Part shown: piece by piece, positions 34,578 through 44,164 of the stretch | How positions within the stretch are numbered: position 1 is the stretch's first letter | How the letters are laid out: every line of letters starts with the position of its first letter | Assembly: GCF_014696435.1 (NCBI RefSeq) | Contig: NZ_JACJQG010000011.1 | Span: 98,619 to 162,618 of the forward strand | DNA: 64,000 nt | Source: Calothrix anomala FACHB-343 | GTDB taxonomy: Bacteria > Cyanobacteriota > Cyanobacteriia > Cyanobacteriales > Nostocaceae | Reading direction: 5' to 3' | Program-made: the position numbers and the translations under genes | Notes under the pieces: generated by a model | Told to the model about the DNA's origin: nothing | Seen by the model: the letters and a program-made list of their open reading frames with translations, nothing else | The model's database searches: none

Positions 34578-35642
34578 ATGACTAATCCATTGTTCCCCGT
34601 AATCCTTGCTGGTGGTAAAGGTGAGCGTTTTTGGCCATTGAGTCGTTATCGGCGACCCAAGCAATTTTTAAGCCTTGATGGTAGCTCTAGGAGCCTACTA
34701 CAAGCAACAGCCGATCGACTGATAAATGTGGTCGGCGCATGGGATTCGTTGTTTGTCGTTACTTCTGCTTTGATAGCTGAAGGTGTGCGACAACAACTAC
34801 CGCAATTGCCGTCACAAAATTTATTAATCGAGTCTGAGGGAAGAGACACCGCCGCCGCCGTTGCTTGGACAAGTTTAGAAATCAAACAGCGCTATGGTGA
34901 AGACGCTGTTATCGGCTTTTTCCCTGCTGACCACTGGATTGACGACCAACAGGCATTTGCAGACACATTACATGCTGCAACCTCATTAGCGGCAAGTACA
35001 GAAGCGATTGTCACACTGGGGATCAAGCCAACTTTTCCCTCAACTGGTTACGGTTATATCGAACAAGGCGCAAAAATTGGTAGCTTTAATGAGTTGCCAG
35101 CTTATCACGTGAACCGCTTTACTGAAAAGCCCAACCGCGAAACGGCGGAATCTTTTTTAGCAACGGGACGTTTTAGCTGGAATAGTGGCATGTTCTTTTT
35201 TCGCGCTGGGGTAGTTCTAAAAGAACTGTACACCCATGCTCCGGAAATTATTGAACCTCTAGCACAAAATGGGCCTGATATTTACCCGCAATTACCTAAA
35301 AAAAGTATAGACTATGCTCTTATGGAAAAAACCAATTTAGCATATGTCTTACCAGTGTCATTTGGTTGGGACGATCTCGGCGATTGGAATGCAATTGAGC
35401 GCTTACTAAAAACAGAAGAGACTCCCAATGTGGAACTAGCTACCCATGTAGGTCTGGATACCAAAGGGTCACTGCTTTACGCCACCGATGCCGATGATGT
35501 AATTGTTACCATAGGCTTAGAGGATGTTGTGATTGTGCGCGATCGCAATGTCACCCTCATAGTCAAAAAAGACCGTACCCAGGAAATAAAGCAGATACTC
35601 AAAACAATCCAAAGCGATCCCCGATTTACCGACTTGCTATAG
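34578..35642 (+). CDS. Mannose-1-phosphate guanylyltransferase
   Basis: The 354-residue enzyme makes GDP-mannose. Visible motifs are the nucleotidyltransferase signature LAGGKGERFWPLSRYRRPKQFL, FFPADHWI with the metal-binding Asp, GYGYIEQG, FTEKPNRETAE and FSWNSGMFFFRA. The C-terminal phosphomannose isomerase domain of long ManC proteins is absent, so this is the short form. ATG 34578 gives MTNPLFPVILAGG. It is divergent from the LCP gene across 116 bases, and both probably serve surface polysaccharide formation. Confidence 0.9.
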   Translation: MTNPLFPVILAGGKGERFWPLSRYRRPKQFLSLDGSSRSLLQATADRLINVVGAWDSLFVVTSALIAEGVRQQLPQLPSQNLLIESEGRDTAAAVAWTSLEIKQRYGEDAVIGFFPADHWIDDQQAFADTLHAATSLAASTEAIVTLGIKPTFPSTGYGYIEQGAKIGSFNELPAYHVNRFTEKPNRETAESFLATGRFSWNSGMFFFRAGVVLKELYTHAPEIIEPLAQNGPDIYPQLPKKSIDYALMEKTNLAYVLPVSFGWDDLGDWNAIERLLKTEETPNVELATHVGLDTKGSLLYATDADDVIVTIGLEDVVIVRDRNVTLIVKKDRTQEIKQILKTIQSDPRFTDLL

Positions 35643-35835
35643 CTGTAAAAGTTAAAACCCTTGGCAGAGGTTAATATTCTGCTTATTTTATTATAACTAG
35701 GGTGAGGGGTAAGAGCTAGAGGCTAGGTGCATTTATCAGGTGCATTTATAAGTATTTAATAATTAGTTGTCTTTTTTAGATTCCTCGCGTCTCCCTCATC
35801 TTCTTTTGCCTCACTACTCCCCAATCGCCAAAAAA

Positions 35836-37482
35836 ATGTTCCTCACTCAAACTGTTCCGCGTCAACGAGAAATTATTGAAGTAGTGCTGCGTAATGGCTG
35901 GGACTATATGCGCAGGCTACTAACTGGTGGTAAAGCTGATGAACCTCAGTTACCTACACCGGCAGTCTTAAAAAATATTCTGGTGGATTTGGGGCCAGTT
36001 TATGTCAAACTCGGTCAGCTATTATCTACCCGTCCAGATTTACTGAGTGCTGGCTATATTGAGGAACTTTCAACGCTGCAAGATGAAGTTCCCCCAGTTC
36101 CTTGGACGGAAATCGAAATTCTGTTACGCCAACAGTTAAAAGCACCGCTAGAACAAACTTTTAGAACTGTGAATCCCGTACCAGTAGCGGCGGGATCAAT
36201 TGCCCAAACCCATCGCGCTACATTAATTGATGGTAGAGAAGTGGCGTTAAAGGTGCAACGTCCGGGGATCGACTTAACAGTTGCTCAAGATATTGCTTTA
36301 ATTCAAGGAATTGCCGATTTAGTCGCCAGGACGGATTTTGGGCGAAATAATGAGATAAAATCGATTGCGGAAGAATTTACCAAAGCCCTAGAAGCTGAAT
36401 TAGATTTTACGCGGGAAGCGGGATATACAGACCAACTGCGGCGGAATTTATCTAAGAGTAAATGGTACGATCCCCAGCAAATAGTAGTAGCGCAAATCTA
36501 TTGGGAATTAACTACAGAAAAATTAATGGTGATGGAATGGCTAGAAGGTGTGCCCATACTTTCAGCCAGGTTAAATAGTAATAATAATGGTAAAGATCCC
36601 GTTACAGAACGCAAAGCCATCACGAGTTTATTATTTAGAGTATTTTTTCAACAACTATATATAGATGGATTTTTTCACGCCGATCCCCATCCGGGAAATT
36701 TATTTTACCTCACAGATGGGCGGATAGCACTGTTAGATTGCGGTATGGTGGGCAGACTCGATCCCCGCACCCAGCAGATTTTAACTGAAATGCTGTTAGC
36801 GATTGTAGATTTGGATGCCCAGCGATGTGCCCAGTTAACTTTACAGCTAGCAGATTCTAGCCAGCCGGTGATTTTAGCCCGGCTAGAAAATGATTATGAC
36901 CGGATGCTGCGCAAGTATCTGAATGTAAATTTATCAGAAATTAATTTTAGTCAAGTAATTTACGAAATTTTACAAGTCGCCCGGAATAATAAAATTCGCT
37001 TGCCGAGTAATATGGGCTTGTATGCTAAAACCTTGGCGAATTTGGAAGGGCTAGCGCGGGGATTTAACCCAGAATTGAATTTTGTTGAGGAAATTCAGCC
37101 ATTATTAACAGATTTGTTCCGCCGTCAGTTAGTTGGGGAAAATCCAGTGCGATCGCTCTTAAGAACCGCATTGGATATCAAAAGTCTATCTCTACAATCT
37201 CCCCGACAAATTGAACTGTTGTTAGATAGAGTCACATCGGAAACATTGCAGTGGAATTTATCCCTACGGGGTTTAGATGGTATGCGCCGCACCGTAGATG
37301 ATGCAGCCAATCGGCTATCTTTTAGCATCCTCGTAGGTTCACTGATAATGGGAGCAGCAATTATATCTAACCATGCTCAGACAAGCCAGCTATCTTTTTT
37401 GAGTACAGTTTTGTTTGCTGTAGCTAGTTTATTGGGGCTGTGGCTAATTGTGAGTATTTTGCGATCGGGTCGTTTAAAATAA
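35836..37482 (+). CDS. ABC1/UbiB-family atypical kinase
   Basis: The protein of about 548 residues has the ABC1 motifs KNILVDLGPVYVKLGQLLSTRPD (KxGQ), the A-rich loop VAAGSIAQTHRA, VALKVQRPG with the catalytic Lys, ELDFTREAGY (ExD), GFFHADPHPGNLF (catalytic) and LLDCGMVGRL (metal-binding). Two transmembrane helices lie at the C-terminus. The family supports quinone and isoprenoid-quinone biosynthesis in membranes. ATG 35836 is chosen; an in-frame TTG 69 bases earlier would add 23 residues. The ABC transporter gene starts five bases after its stop. Confidence 0.9.
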   Translation: MFLTQTVPRQREIIEVVLRNGWDYMRRLLTGGKADEPQLPTPAVLKNILVDLGPVYVKLGQLLSTRPDLLSAGYIEELSTLQDEVPPVPWTEIEILLRQQLKAPLEQTFRTVNPVPVAAGSIAQTHRATLIDGREVALKVQRPGIDLTVAQDIALIQGIADLVARTDFGRNNEIKSIAEEFTKALEAELDFTREAGYTDQLRRNLSKSKWYDPQQIVVAQIYWELTTEKLMVMEWLEGVPILSARLNSNNNGKDPVTERKAITSLLFRVFFQQLYIDGFFHADPHPGNLFYLTDGRIALLDCGMVGRLDPRTQQILTEMLLAIVDLDAQRCAQLTLQLADSSQPVILARLENDYDRMLRKYLNVNLSEINFSQVIYEILQVARNNKIRLPSNMGLYAKTLANLEGLARGFNPELNFVEEIQPLLTDLFRRQLVGENPVRSLLRTALDIKSLSLQSPRQIELLLDRVTSETLQWNLSLRGLDGMRRTVDDAANRLSFSILVGSLIMGAAIISNHAQTSQLSFLSTVLFAVASLLGLWLIVSILRSGRLK

Positions 37483-37487
37483 GGCTT

Positions 37488-38468
37488 ATGCCGATAATCG
37501 TGGCTGAAAACCTCAGCAAATTTTATCCTGTGGCGGTCAAAGAACCGGGAATTAAAGGAACTCTTACCCACTTTTTCCGCCGCACCTACCGTTCTATTAA
37601 AGCAGTTCAAGATGTTTCCTTTGAAATCGCTACTGGAGAAGTAGTTGGTTTTTTAGGGCCGAATGGTGCAGGGAAAACTACCACCCTAAAAATGCTGACG
37701 GGATTGATTCACCCTTCTAGCGGGAAGGTGAGAGTCGCGGGACAAATTCCCTTTCATCGCCAAGAAGCTTTTTTACAAAAGATTACTTTGGTGATGGGAC
37801 AAAAGCAGCAGTTGATTTGGGATTTACCTGCTTTAGATTCTTTGAGAATTAACGCTGCTGTTTACAATATTAGCGATCGCGAATTTAAACAGCGAGTTGG
37901 CGAATTATCCGAGATGCTGTCTCTGGGAGGAAAGCTTAACCAACCAGTGCGGAAACTATCTTTAGGCGAAAGAATGAAAGCGGAACTTTTAGCCGCACTT
38001 TTACACCGTCCCCAGGTATTGTTTTTGGATGAACCTACCTTAGGATTAGATGTGAATGCGCAAGCAGGAGTCCGGGATTTTTTACGGGAGTATAATCAGC
38101 GTTATCAAGCAACTGTACTGTTGACTAGTCATTACATGGCTGACATTACAGCTTTATGTCAACGGGTGTTGTTGATTCATCAAGGAACGCTGATGTACGA
38201 TGGCAGCTTAGATGAACTCTTAGAACGTTTCGCACCTTACAGAGAAATTCATATTGAGTTAGCCCAATGTTTACCGCCAGAAAAACTCGCAATCTATGGT
38301 GAAGTGCAGCTTTTAGAAGGGCGGAGTGTGAGTTTTTTAGTTCCGCAGGAGGCGCTGACGCAAACAGTGTCACGGATTTTGGCGGATTTGGAAGTGGTGG
38401 ATTTAAAGGTAACTGAACCGCCTGTAGAAGAGGTGATTGGGAAGGTTTTTCAGGTGGGTGTGGTTTGA
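37488..38468 (+). CDS. ABC-2-type transporter ATP-binding protein
   Basis: This 326-residue ATPase has Walker A GPNGAGKTTT, Q-loop MGQKQQL, signature LSLGERMK, Walker B VLFLDEPTLGLD and the switch His in LLTSHYM. The C-terminal extension (REIHIELAQCLPPEKLAIYG) is the DUF4162-like tail of drug or viologen exporters. In most cyanobacteria two membrane proteins follow in the operon, but here the next genes are unrelated and on the opposite strand. The start is ATG 37488, and coupling with the kinase gene upstream is likely. Confidence 0.9.
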   Translation: MPIIVAENLSKFYPVAVKEPGIKGTLTHFFRRTYRSIKAVQDVSFEIATGEVVGFLGPNGAGKTTTLKMLTGLIHPSSGKVRVAGQIPFHRQEAFLQKITLVMGQKQQLIWDLPALDSLRINAAVYNISDREFKQRVGELSEMLSLGGKLNQPVRKLSLGERMKAELLAALLHRPQVLFLDEPTLGLDVNAQAGVRDFLREYNQRYQATVLLTSHYMADITALCQRVLLIHQGTLMYDGSLDELLERFAPYREIHIELAQCLPPEKLAIYGEVQLLEGRSVSFLVPQEALTQTVSRILADLEVVDLKVTEPPVEEVIGKVFQVGVV

Positions 38469-38543
38469 GAATAGTAGATATAATCACAAAAATGTTAGCA
38501 ATTCAAAATTGCAATAAAAGTATAAGTCAATTTACAATTTGGC

Positions 38544-38969
38544 TCATGATTCAGTTGGTGGATGCCAGCCAGCTGACACCCAAGCTTGCCTAACAGTTAC
38601 AGCATAAGGATTATTTAATTGTAAAGCTAAGACAGTTGCACGACCACAAGCACTCAGACCCGCAATTTGAGTGCCATCATTTGTCCAAGTGAAATGATCT
38701 GACCATTTTTGTTGACGAGGGTTGAACAGATGAACTTTAGTGTTCGTTATTGGATCTCTTGCATGAGTCTGGACACCTTTGTAAGAGTTACATAACCTAC
38801 AGGCAAGCCATAGATTTTCCTCATCATCAGTCCCGTCTGCTGCTTTAGGAATGATGTGTTCAATTTCGAGAATTCCCAAAACATACTTTTGGAGACTAAG
38901 GCAGTAACCACACTGATTGTTTGCTTGTGTCCGGATTCGCGCCCGGATTTCTTCTGGAATTTGACTCAC
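38544..38969 (-). CDS. HNH endonuclease
   Basis: The 141-residue protein is a stand-alone HNH nuclease: CGYCLSLQKY (CxxC), EIEHIIPKAADGTDDEENLWLACRLCNSYKG with the H-H...N...CxxC zinc and catalytic elements, then HLFNPRQQKWSDHFTW, a tail common to this subfamily. It probably cuts DNA with little sequence specificity. Its ATG overlaps the stop of the upstream ribbon-helix-helix gene by four bases, so the two are co-translated. The function of this pair is not known; a toxin-antitoxin-like or genome-defence role is possible. Confidence 0.82.
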   Translation of the reverse strand: MSQIPEEIRARIRTQANNQCGYCLSLQKYVLGILEIEHIIPKAADGTDDEENLWLACRLCNSYKGVQTHARDPITNTKVHLFNPRQQKWSDHFTWTNDGTQIAGLSACGRATVLALQLNNPYAVTVRQAWVSAGWHPPTES

Positions 38970-39355
38970 TTGCTTAAAGGTTGGATTAATCCGCGTTTAA
39001 CAGCTTCGCTGAGTGCAGTTGCTTTCCGCAAAAGTCCTTCCTGATAAATCTGCATCAGGGCTTGTAACTCTGGGCGTTCATCTTCATTAAGAGTACCTGC
39101 TTGTTGGCGATCGAGCAATTGACTCAGGCGGGTATCCTGTTCTGCTTCCATTTTCAGGTCAGTTAAAGCTAGAACTTGTTCATCAGATAGCACAGAGATA
39201 GCTTCAAGATTATTAACTTCTATGCTGACGGGTGGAATGGAAAGTTGAAGAGTCTCTGCCAAAATGCTAGCAATATCCCGATTGGCTAGCCGTGCAAAAC
39301 GTTCGGCACGTTGGTAAATCTCGTCTGGCAAGGTAATGGTAATTTTTGTACTCAT
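38966..39355 (-). CDS. Ribbon-helix-helix (CopG-like) protein
   Basis: This 129-residue protein begins MSTKITITLPDEIYQRAERFARLANRDIASILAETL, a CopG-like DNA-binding front. The rest is helical and acidic, with SEAVKRGLIQPLSK at the end. I use ATG 39355, since the open frame further upstream reads through without a ribosome-binding site. It overlaps the HNH gene by ATGA. It may repress its own operon and neutralise or recruit the HNH protein. The divergent gene at 39559 starts 200 bases away, so a shared promoter region is likely. Confidence 0.72.
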   Translation of the reverse strand: MSTKITITLPDEIYQRAERFARLANRDIASILAETLQLSIPPVSIEVNNLEAISVLSDEQVLALTDLKMEAEQDTRLSQLLDRQQAGTLNEDERPELQALMQIYQEGLLRKATALSEAVKRGLIQPLSK

Positions 39356-39558
39356 GACTCTACAATGAATCTTCTTCTCTATTTTTACCTGCGATCGCAT
39401 CTACTCTCAACGATAAATGCGATCGCTTTAAAGTTATTAGTACTAATATCTTGCTAATAACTTTAAATACATTACTTGAGCTAAAAATAAGTAAAATCAC
39501 TATTTTAGCTGTATAATCTGGAGAAAATTATTCACATCTACATCTAAAAACGATAGTT

Positions 39559-41337
39559 ATGAGTATTGTTCCACGTGGCATGAATATTACTGAAGCTTAC
39601 CAACTTTACCGTTCAGGTAGCTTATTAGTAAATCGAAAATATCAACGGAAATTGATTTGGTCTGCTGAAGAAAAAGAAAAACTTATAGGAAGTATTCTTA
39701 AAGGTTATCCAATTCCTTTAATTTTATTAGCAGAACGTCCTCAAATCTATGGCAGTGGAAAATATGAAATTATCGATGGAATGCAAAGACTCAATGCTAT
39801 ATGTGGATTTATAGAAAATTTATTTACATTTGATAATAAATATTTTAATACTGAGGAATTTTCATATGCTAAACAGTTAGCTGATGAAAATGTCTTTAAA
39901 GTAGCAGGTAAAGATGCGTTATTTCTTTCTAGAAAGGAATGCGCTGATATTATTCATTATCAAATTGCCGTTACTATCTATACCGCAATAGAAGAAAGCG
40001 ATATAACAGAAGTTTTCGGAAGAATCAACTCAAGTGGAAAGCATTTAAGTAGTCAAGAAAGGCGACAAGCTGGTGTAACTACACCGTTTGCCGAAGTTAC
40101 ACGTGTAATTGCAATGAAATTACGCGGAGATGACACTCCTAAAATACTTCATTTGTCTCAAATGCCTCAAGTAAGTATTGACTCAAAACAGTCCAATCAA
40201 GGCTATGGAGTTCAAGCTGAAGATACTCTGTGGTGCAAGCAAGGAATTCTTAGGGTATCTGAATTACGTGATAGTGAAGATGAAGATATGATTGCAGATA
40301 TTTCAGCATCTATTTTGCTAGAAGAGCCTCTTCCCAGAAGTAAAGAACGTTTAGATAGCCTCTATGATGAACAAAGTAGCTATTTTCAGGATATAGCGAA
40401 ATCTTTAGCAGTTTATACAGCAGATAAGCTAGAAGAAAATATTGTCCAAACATTTTCTGTTCTGGCAGAAACTATCGAAGCATACAGCCAGGAAAGTAAG
40501 TGCTTGTTGAATATTGTCAACCCTGGTAGCCACAATCCTATACCGCAAGCATTTTATACAATATTTATGGCTTTTTTTGATTTGATAATTAACCAAGAGC
40601 TTTTTCCAGCTAACATAGAAGGGATTATGAATGCGCTCAAGAATCTCCAACAAAAGCTAGATTTGAGCCGTCGCTATACAACCATACAAGATCGTAGAAA
40701 TAATATTAATCAAACTAAAGGTTTGATTCAAGATTATTTTGCTAAAAAAGAGATATCAACTCTAGGACAAGGTGTTGAATTAATACAAAATTTTAAGAAT
40801 TCTTTACTTCGCTCTCTTATAGAAACTACAAAATATGAATGTAAGCAAGGATTATGCGATTTATCTCCAAGAAGAAAACTAAATAAAGATTTACTTCAAA
40901 GACTAATTGAGACAATTTGTGGTATTGCAAATTCTGATCCTGAGAATGATGGTTATATTTTTATCGGAGTAGCTGATAAGAAAACTGATGCGGATAGAAT
41001 TAAACAGTTAGATAACATTAATCCTATTGAGATTAATGGTAGATATGTTGTAGGAATTGATAGAGAAACTAAAATTATAGGAAAATCACTTGAGGATTAT
41101 GTTGAGTTATTAGTAAATGCGGTTCGTCATTCTGAACTTACTAATCCTTTAAAAACTCAAGTTTTAATGAAGTTTGATACAATTTTATATAAAGGTCATT
41201 CAGTAATTAGGATAACTGTACCCTCCCAAACAGAAGTTTCATTTGTAGGTGAAGTAGCCTTTACAAGGGAAAATTCTTCAACGGTAGAAGCTAAAGGCCC
41301 AAAATTAATCGCTGTCTCTAAACGCTTTCAGAAATAA
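39559..41337 (+). CDS. DUF262 (GmrSD/ParB-like NTPase) fused to Schlafen AlbA_2-like domain
   Basis: The 592-residue protein starts with a DUF262 domain: NRKYQRKLIWSAEEKEKLIGSILKGYPIPLI (25-55), YEIIDGMQRLNAI (69-81; the usual DGQQR is DGMQR) and VFGRINSSGKHLSSQERRQA. The C-terminal region from about 412 resembles an AlbA_2 domain: YECKQGLCDLSP, then NDGYIFIGVADKK and LYKGHSVIRITVPSQ. DUF262 proteins (GmrS, SspE, BrxU) use NTP hydrolysis to drive a nuclease against phage; here the usual HNH (DUF1524) partner domain is missing and an AlbA_2-like domain takes its place. AT-rich composition supports transfer. Confidence 0.72.
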   Translation: MSIVPRGMNITEAYQLYRSGSLLVNRKYQRKLIWSAEEKEKLIGSILKGYPIPLILLAERPQIYGSGKYEIIDGMQRLNAICGFIENLFTFDNKYFNTEEFSYAKQLADENVFKVAGKDALFLSRKECADIIHYQIAVTIYTAIEESDITEVFGRINSSGKHLSSQERRQAGVTTPFAEVTRVIAMKLRGDDTPKILHLSQMPQVSIDSKQSNQGYGVQAEDTLWCKQGILRVSELRDSEDEDMIADISASILLEEPLPRSKERLDSLYDEQSSYFQDIAKSLAVYTADKLEENIVQTFSVLAETIEAYSQESKCLLNIVNPGSHNPIPQAFYTIFMAFFDLIINQELFPANIEGIMNALKNLQQKLDLSRRYTTIQDRRNNINQTKGLIQDYFAKKEISTLGQGVELIQNFKNSLLRSLIETTKYECKQGLCDLSPRRKLNKDLLQRLIETICGIANSDPENDGYIFIGVADKKTDADRIKQLDNINPIEINGRYVVGIDRETKIIGKSLEDYVELLVNAVRHSELTNPLKTQVLMKFDTILYKGHSVIRITVPSQTEVSFVGEVAFTRENSSTVEAKGPKLIAVSKRFQK

Positions 41338-41542
41338 GAAATGAATTAAGATAGATAATTTGTAAATTTTTTTAGGCAACATCAAATTCTCGTGAAAGCT
41401 CGATTTAATAATGTAAGCCTCTACAGCAGTCAATTTAGTATTTAGCTACACACTGAGCATCTAGTGAGCACAAAACTGAGCACTTCTGCTACAGAAACAG
41501 ACCTACGCTGAATGTAGAAAACAATAGCGTAAGGTTACTAAT

Positions 41543-43990
41543 ATGACTCAAATTCTAGAACGCCAAGCTGGTGGCTTATATGTTCAAACTCCTAACCAAC
41601 AGCAAATTGCTTTTCCCCTGAAGCACACGGAAGTACAAGCTAAGGTTACAGGTAATATCTCGCGGGTGGAAGTTACCCAAAGCTTTGAAAACCCTTTTAC
41701 GACTACCCTAGAAGCTGTTTATATTTTCCCGTTACCGGATGAAGCGGCTGTTGATGATATGCTGATTCGCATTGGTGACAAAACTATCAAAGGTAGTATT
41801 AAAAAGCGCCAAGAAGCACAGCAAATTTACGAACAAGCGAAGCAACAAGGACGCACTGCGGGGTTACTGGAACAGGAACGGGACAATATTTTTACTCAAT
41901 CCCTGGCTAATATTAAACCTGGTGAGCAAATTGATGTGATTATTCGCTACTCGGATAGTTTGAAATTTGAGGGTGGGAATTACGAATTTGTCTTTCCGAT
42001 GGTGGTAGGGCCACGTTATATTCCAGGGACGACTATCGAGGAAAATGCCGTTGGCGGTGGTTCGGCTTCTTTCCCGATGATGTCTAATCAAGATACGGAT
42101 TTAGTACCAGATGCTTCGCGGTTGAATGCGCCGATTTTGCCTGCGGGGATGCGATCGCGTCATGATATTAATGTGACGGTAGAAATTGATGCAGGTGTAG
42201 AGATTCATGATGTGCGATCGCCTTCTCATCAAATCCAAATTTCTTACGAACAACAGCGCGTACTGGTAAAACTTGGGGGTGGCGATACAATCCCCAATAA
42301 AGACTTGATTTTACGTTATCAAGTTGCTGGAAATTCCACTCAAGCAACCATTCTCACCCAAGCTGATGAACGTGGCGGACACTTTGCACTATACCTGATT
42401 CCGGCTCTCCAGTACCGTCCAGAACAGGTGGTTCCTAAAGATATGGTGTTTCTCATTGATAGATCTGGTTCTCAAAGTGGCGCACCATTGATGCAATGTC
42501 AGGAATTAATGCGGCGTTTTATCAATGGACTCAATCCTCATGACACTTTTAGCATTATTGATTTCTCCGATACTACTCAGCAACTTTCGCCTGTTCCTCT
42601 CCCCAATACTTCACAGAATCGCACTTTAGCAATTAATTACATCAATCGATTAAACGCAGGTGGCGGAACGGAAATGTTACGCGGTATACGCACTGTGTTA
42701 AACTTCCCGGTAATAGATCCCGGACGGTTGCGCAGTATTGTACTGTTGACTGATGGCTATATTGGTAATGAGAACCACATCCTTGCAGAAGTTCAACGTC
42801 ATCTCAAACCAGGAACTCGCCTCCATAGCTTTGGTGCTGGTAGTTCGGTGAATCGCTTCTTACTTAATCGCATTGCGGAATTAGGAAGGGGTATTTCTCG
42901 CGTGATTCGCCACGATGAACCAGTTGATGAGGTAGTGAACAAATTCTTCCGCGCCATTAATAATCCGGTTCTCGCCAACATTAATTTGCAATGGGAAGGT
43001 GATGGTGTAGCGCCAGTAATGTATCCTTCTACACCTCCTGATTTATTTGCGGAACAACCGTTAGTGCTATTTGGGCGCAAATCAGATAGTCGTGCGGGTA
43101 AACTGCATGTTAGCGGGATTGTTGCGGGTGGTACGCGCTATCAACAAAGCTTTAATGTGAATTTTGAGACGACGGGTAACCCTGCTGTTGCTCAACTTTG
43201 GGGACGTTCCCGCATCAAGGATTTGATGAATCAGATGATGAATGGGGAAACTAAATCAGGGGTGGAAGCTGTGACGGATACAGCGCTGACTTATCAATTG
43301 TTATCGCAGTACACCGCTTTTATTGCTGTGAGTGATGATATTCGAGTTAATCCTGCTGAGGCTTCTATATCTGTGCAAGTACCTGTAGAAATGCCAGAAG
43401 GTATCAGCTATGAGGGAATATTTGGTACTGCTGCGCCAACAATGTTGAGCGTTCAGTCTGACGCAGCTGAGTTTTTAACACAAGCAAGAATGCAACCTGT
43501 TGCGCTACCATCTCCAGCGCCGATGTCTCCCCCGCCGCCAATGGCTGCAATGCCATCCACTGCGATGCCTTATTTTGAGCAAACAGAGTTACCAAAAGTA
43601 GAAAGAAAAAGGGCTAAAAAGGAAGCTGAATCTGCGGTTCCCGGTGGAGTAAATTATGATGCAGAGTTAGAAGATTTAAAAGGCAAACTATCAGGAATTG
43701 CTCCTGTTTGTCATCCGCAAATTCTGAGTGTGTCAGGATTGGATCAACAGATGATTGCTTTACTGACTCAACATTTACAATCTGTGCAGTTTGTGACTAG
43801 TTTTAATGGTGATTTAGTTTTTGATTTACAAGTAAATAAAGGACGAGTCAGACAGGTGGTGCTTGATGAGCAGTTGTCTACTTTTAAGGAAGAAACAATC
43901 ATTGATACGATCAGGCGATCGCTCTTGACTTGGGTAGCACCAAAGACGCTGACAACTACGGTGATTTTGACAATTAGAATTCAACCGTAA
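41543..43990 (+). CDS. VIT and von Willebrand A domain protein
   Basis: The 815-residue protein has an N-terminal VIT domain (about 5-135; VQAKVTGNISRVEVTQSFENPF, EAVYIFPLPDEAAV, LLEQERDNIFTQSLANIKPGE), a vWA domain (about 298-470; MIDAS motif FLIDRSGSQSG, TTxxxD-like GGGTEMLRGI and LTDGY), a Pro-rich spacer near 655-680 and a C-terminal TonB-like region (VVLDEQLSTFKEETIIDTI). The architecture matches inter-alpha-trypsin inhibitor heavy-chain-like bacterial proteins, thought to act in adhesion or protein assembly. There is no signal peptide, and it stands alone. A strong terminator follows. Confidence 0.9.
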   Translation: MTQILERQAGGLYVQTPNQQQIAFPLKHTEVQAKVTGNISRVEVTQSFENPFTTTLEAVYIFPLPDEAAVDDMLIRIGDKTIKGSIKKRQEAQQIYEQAKQQGRTAGLLEQERDNIFTQSLANIKPGEQIDVIIRYSDSLKFEGGNYEFVFPMVVGPRYIPGTTIEENAVGGGSASFPMMSNQDTDLVPDASRLNAPILPAGMRSRHDINVTVEIDAGVEIHDVRSPSHQIQISYEQQRVLVKLGGGDTIPNKDLILRYQVAGNSTQATILTQADERGGHFALYLIPALQYRPEQVVPKDMVFLIDRSGSQSGAPLMQCQELMRRFINGLNPHDTFSIIDFSDTTQQLSPVPLPNTSQNRTLAINYINRLNAGGGTEMLRGIRTVLNFPVIDPGRLRSIVLLTDGYIGNENHILAEVQRHLKPGTRLHSFGAGSSVNRFLLNRIAELGRGISRVIRHDEPVDEVVNKFFRAINNPVLANINLQWEGDGVAPVMYPSTPPDLFAEQPLVLFGRKSDSRAGKLHVSGIVAGGTRYQQSFNVNFETTGNPAVAQLWGRSRIKDLMNQMMNGETKSGVEAVTDTALTYQLLSQYTAFIAVSDDIRVNPAEASISVQVPVEMPEGISYEGIFGTAAPTMLSVQSDAAEFLTQARMQPVALPSPAPMSPPPPMAAMPSTAMPYFEQTELPKVERKRAKKEAESAVPGGVNYDAELEDLKGKLSGIAPVCHPQILSVSGLDQQMIALLTQHLQSVQFVTSFNGDLVFDLQVNKGRVRQVVLDEQLSTFKEETIIDTIRRSLLTWVAPKTLTTTVILTIRIQP

Positions 43991-44003
43991 TCAATTTATA
44001 ACT

Positions 44004-44026
44004 ACCGGGGGCTACCCCGGTTTTTT
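44004..44026 (+). terminator. Rho-independent terminator of the VIT/vWA gene
   Basis: ACCGGGG-GCTA-CCCCGGT stem followed by TTTTTT, fourteen bases after the stop codon. Confidence 0.92.
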
Positions 44027-44066
44027 ATCAGCATTTACGCAAAAATTTCCCAAATCCTTAATTTAT

Positions 44067-44128
44067 TGAACCGCCTTCGCGCAGCGTCTCGCAGAGAAGA
44101 CGCCAAGGACGCAGAGAGAAGAAATAGT
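44067..44128. repeat. Dispersed GCAGAG-type intergenic repeat
   Basis: CGCCTTCGCGCAGCGTCTCGC and GACGCCAAGGACGCAGAGAG are standard parts of the same repeat as at 8683; it lies between the terminator and the 3' end of ureG. Confidence 0.6.
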
Positions 44129-44164
44129 AGAAAAAATCAATGCTGAACTTAACTGTATTGGGGT

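Noticed and set aside
43404-43595. Frame antisense to the Pro-rich part of the VIT/vWA gene
   Set aside because: It is an unsupported shadow in low-complexity codons without ribosome-binding site or family.
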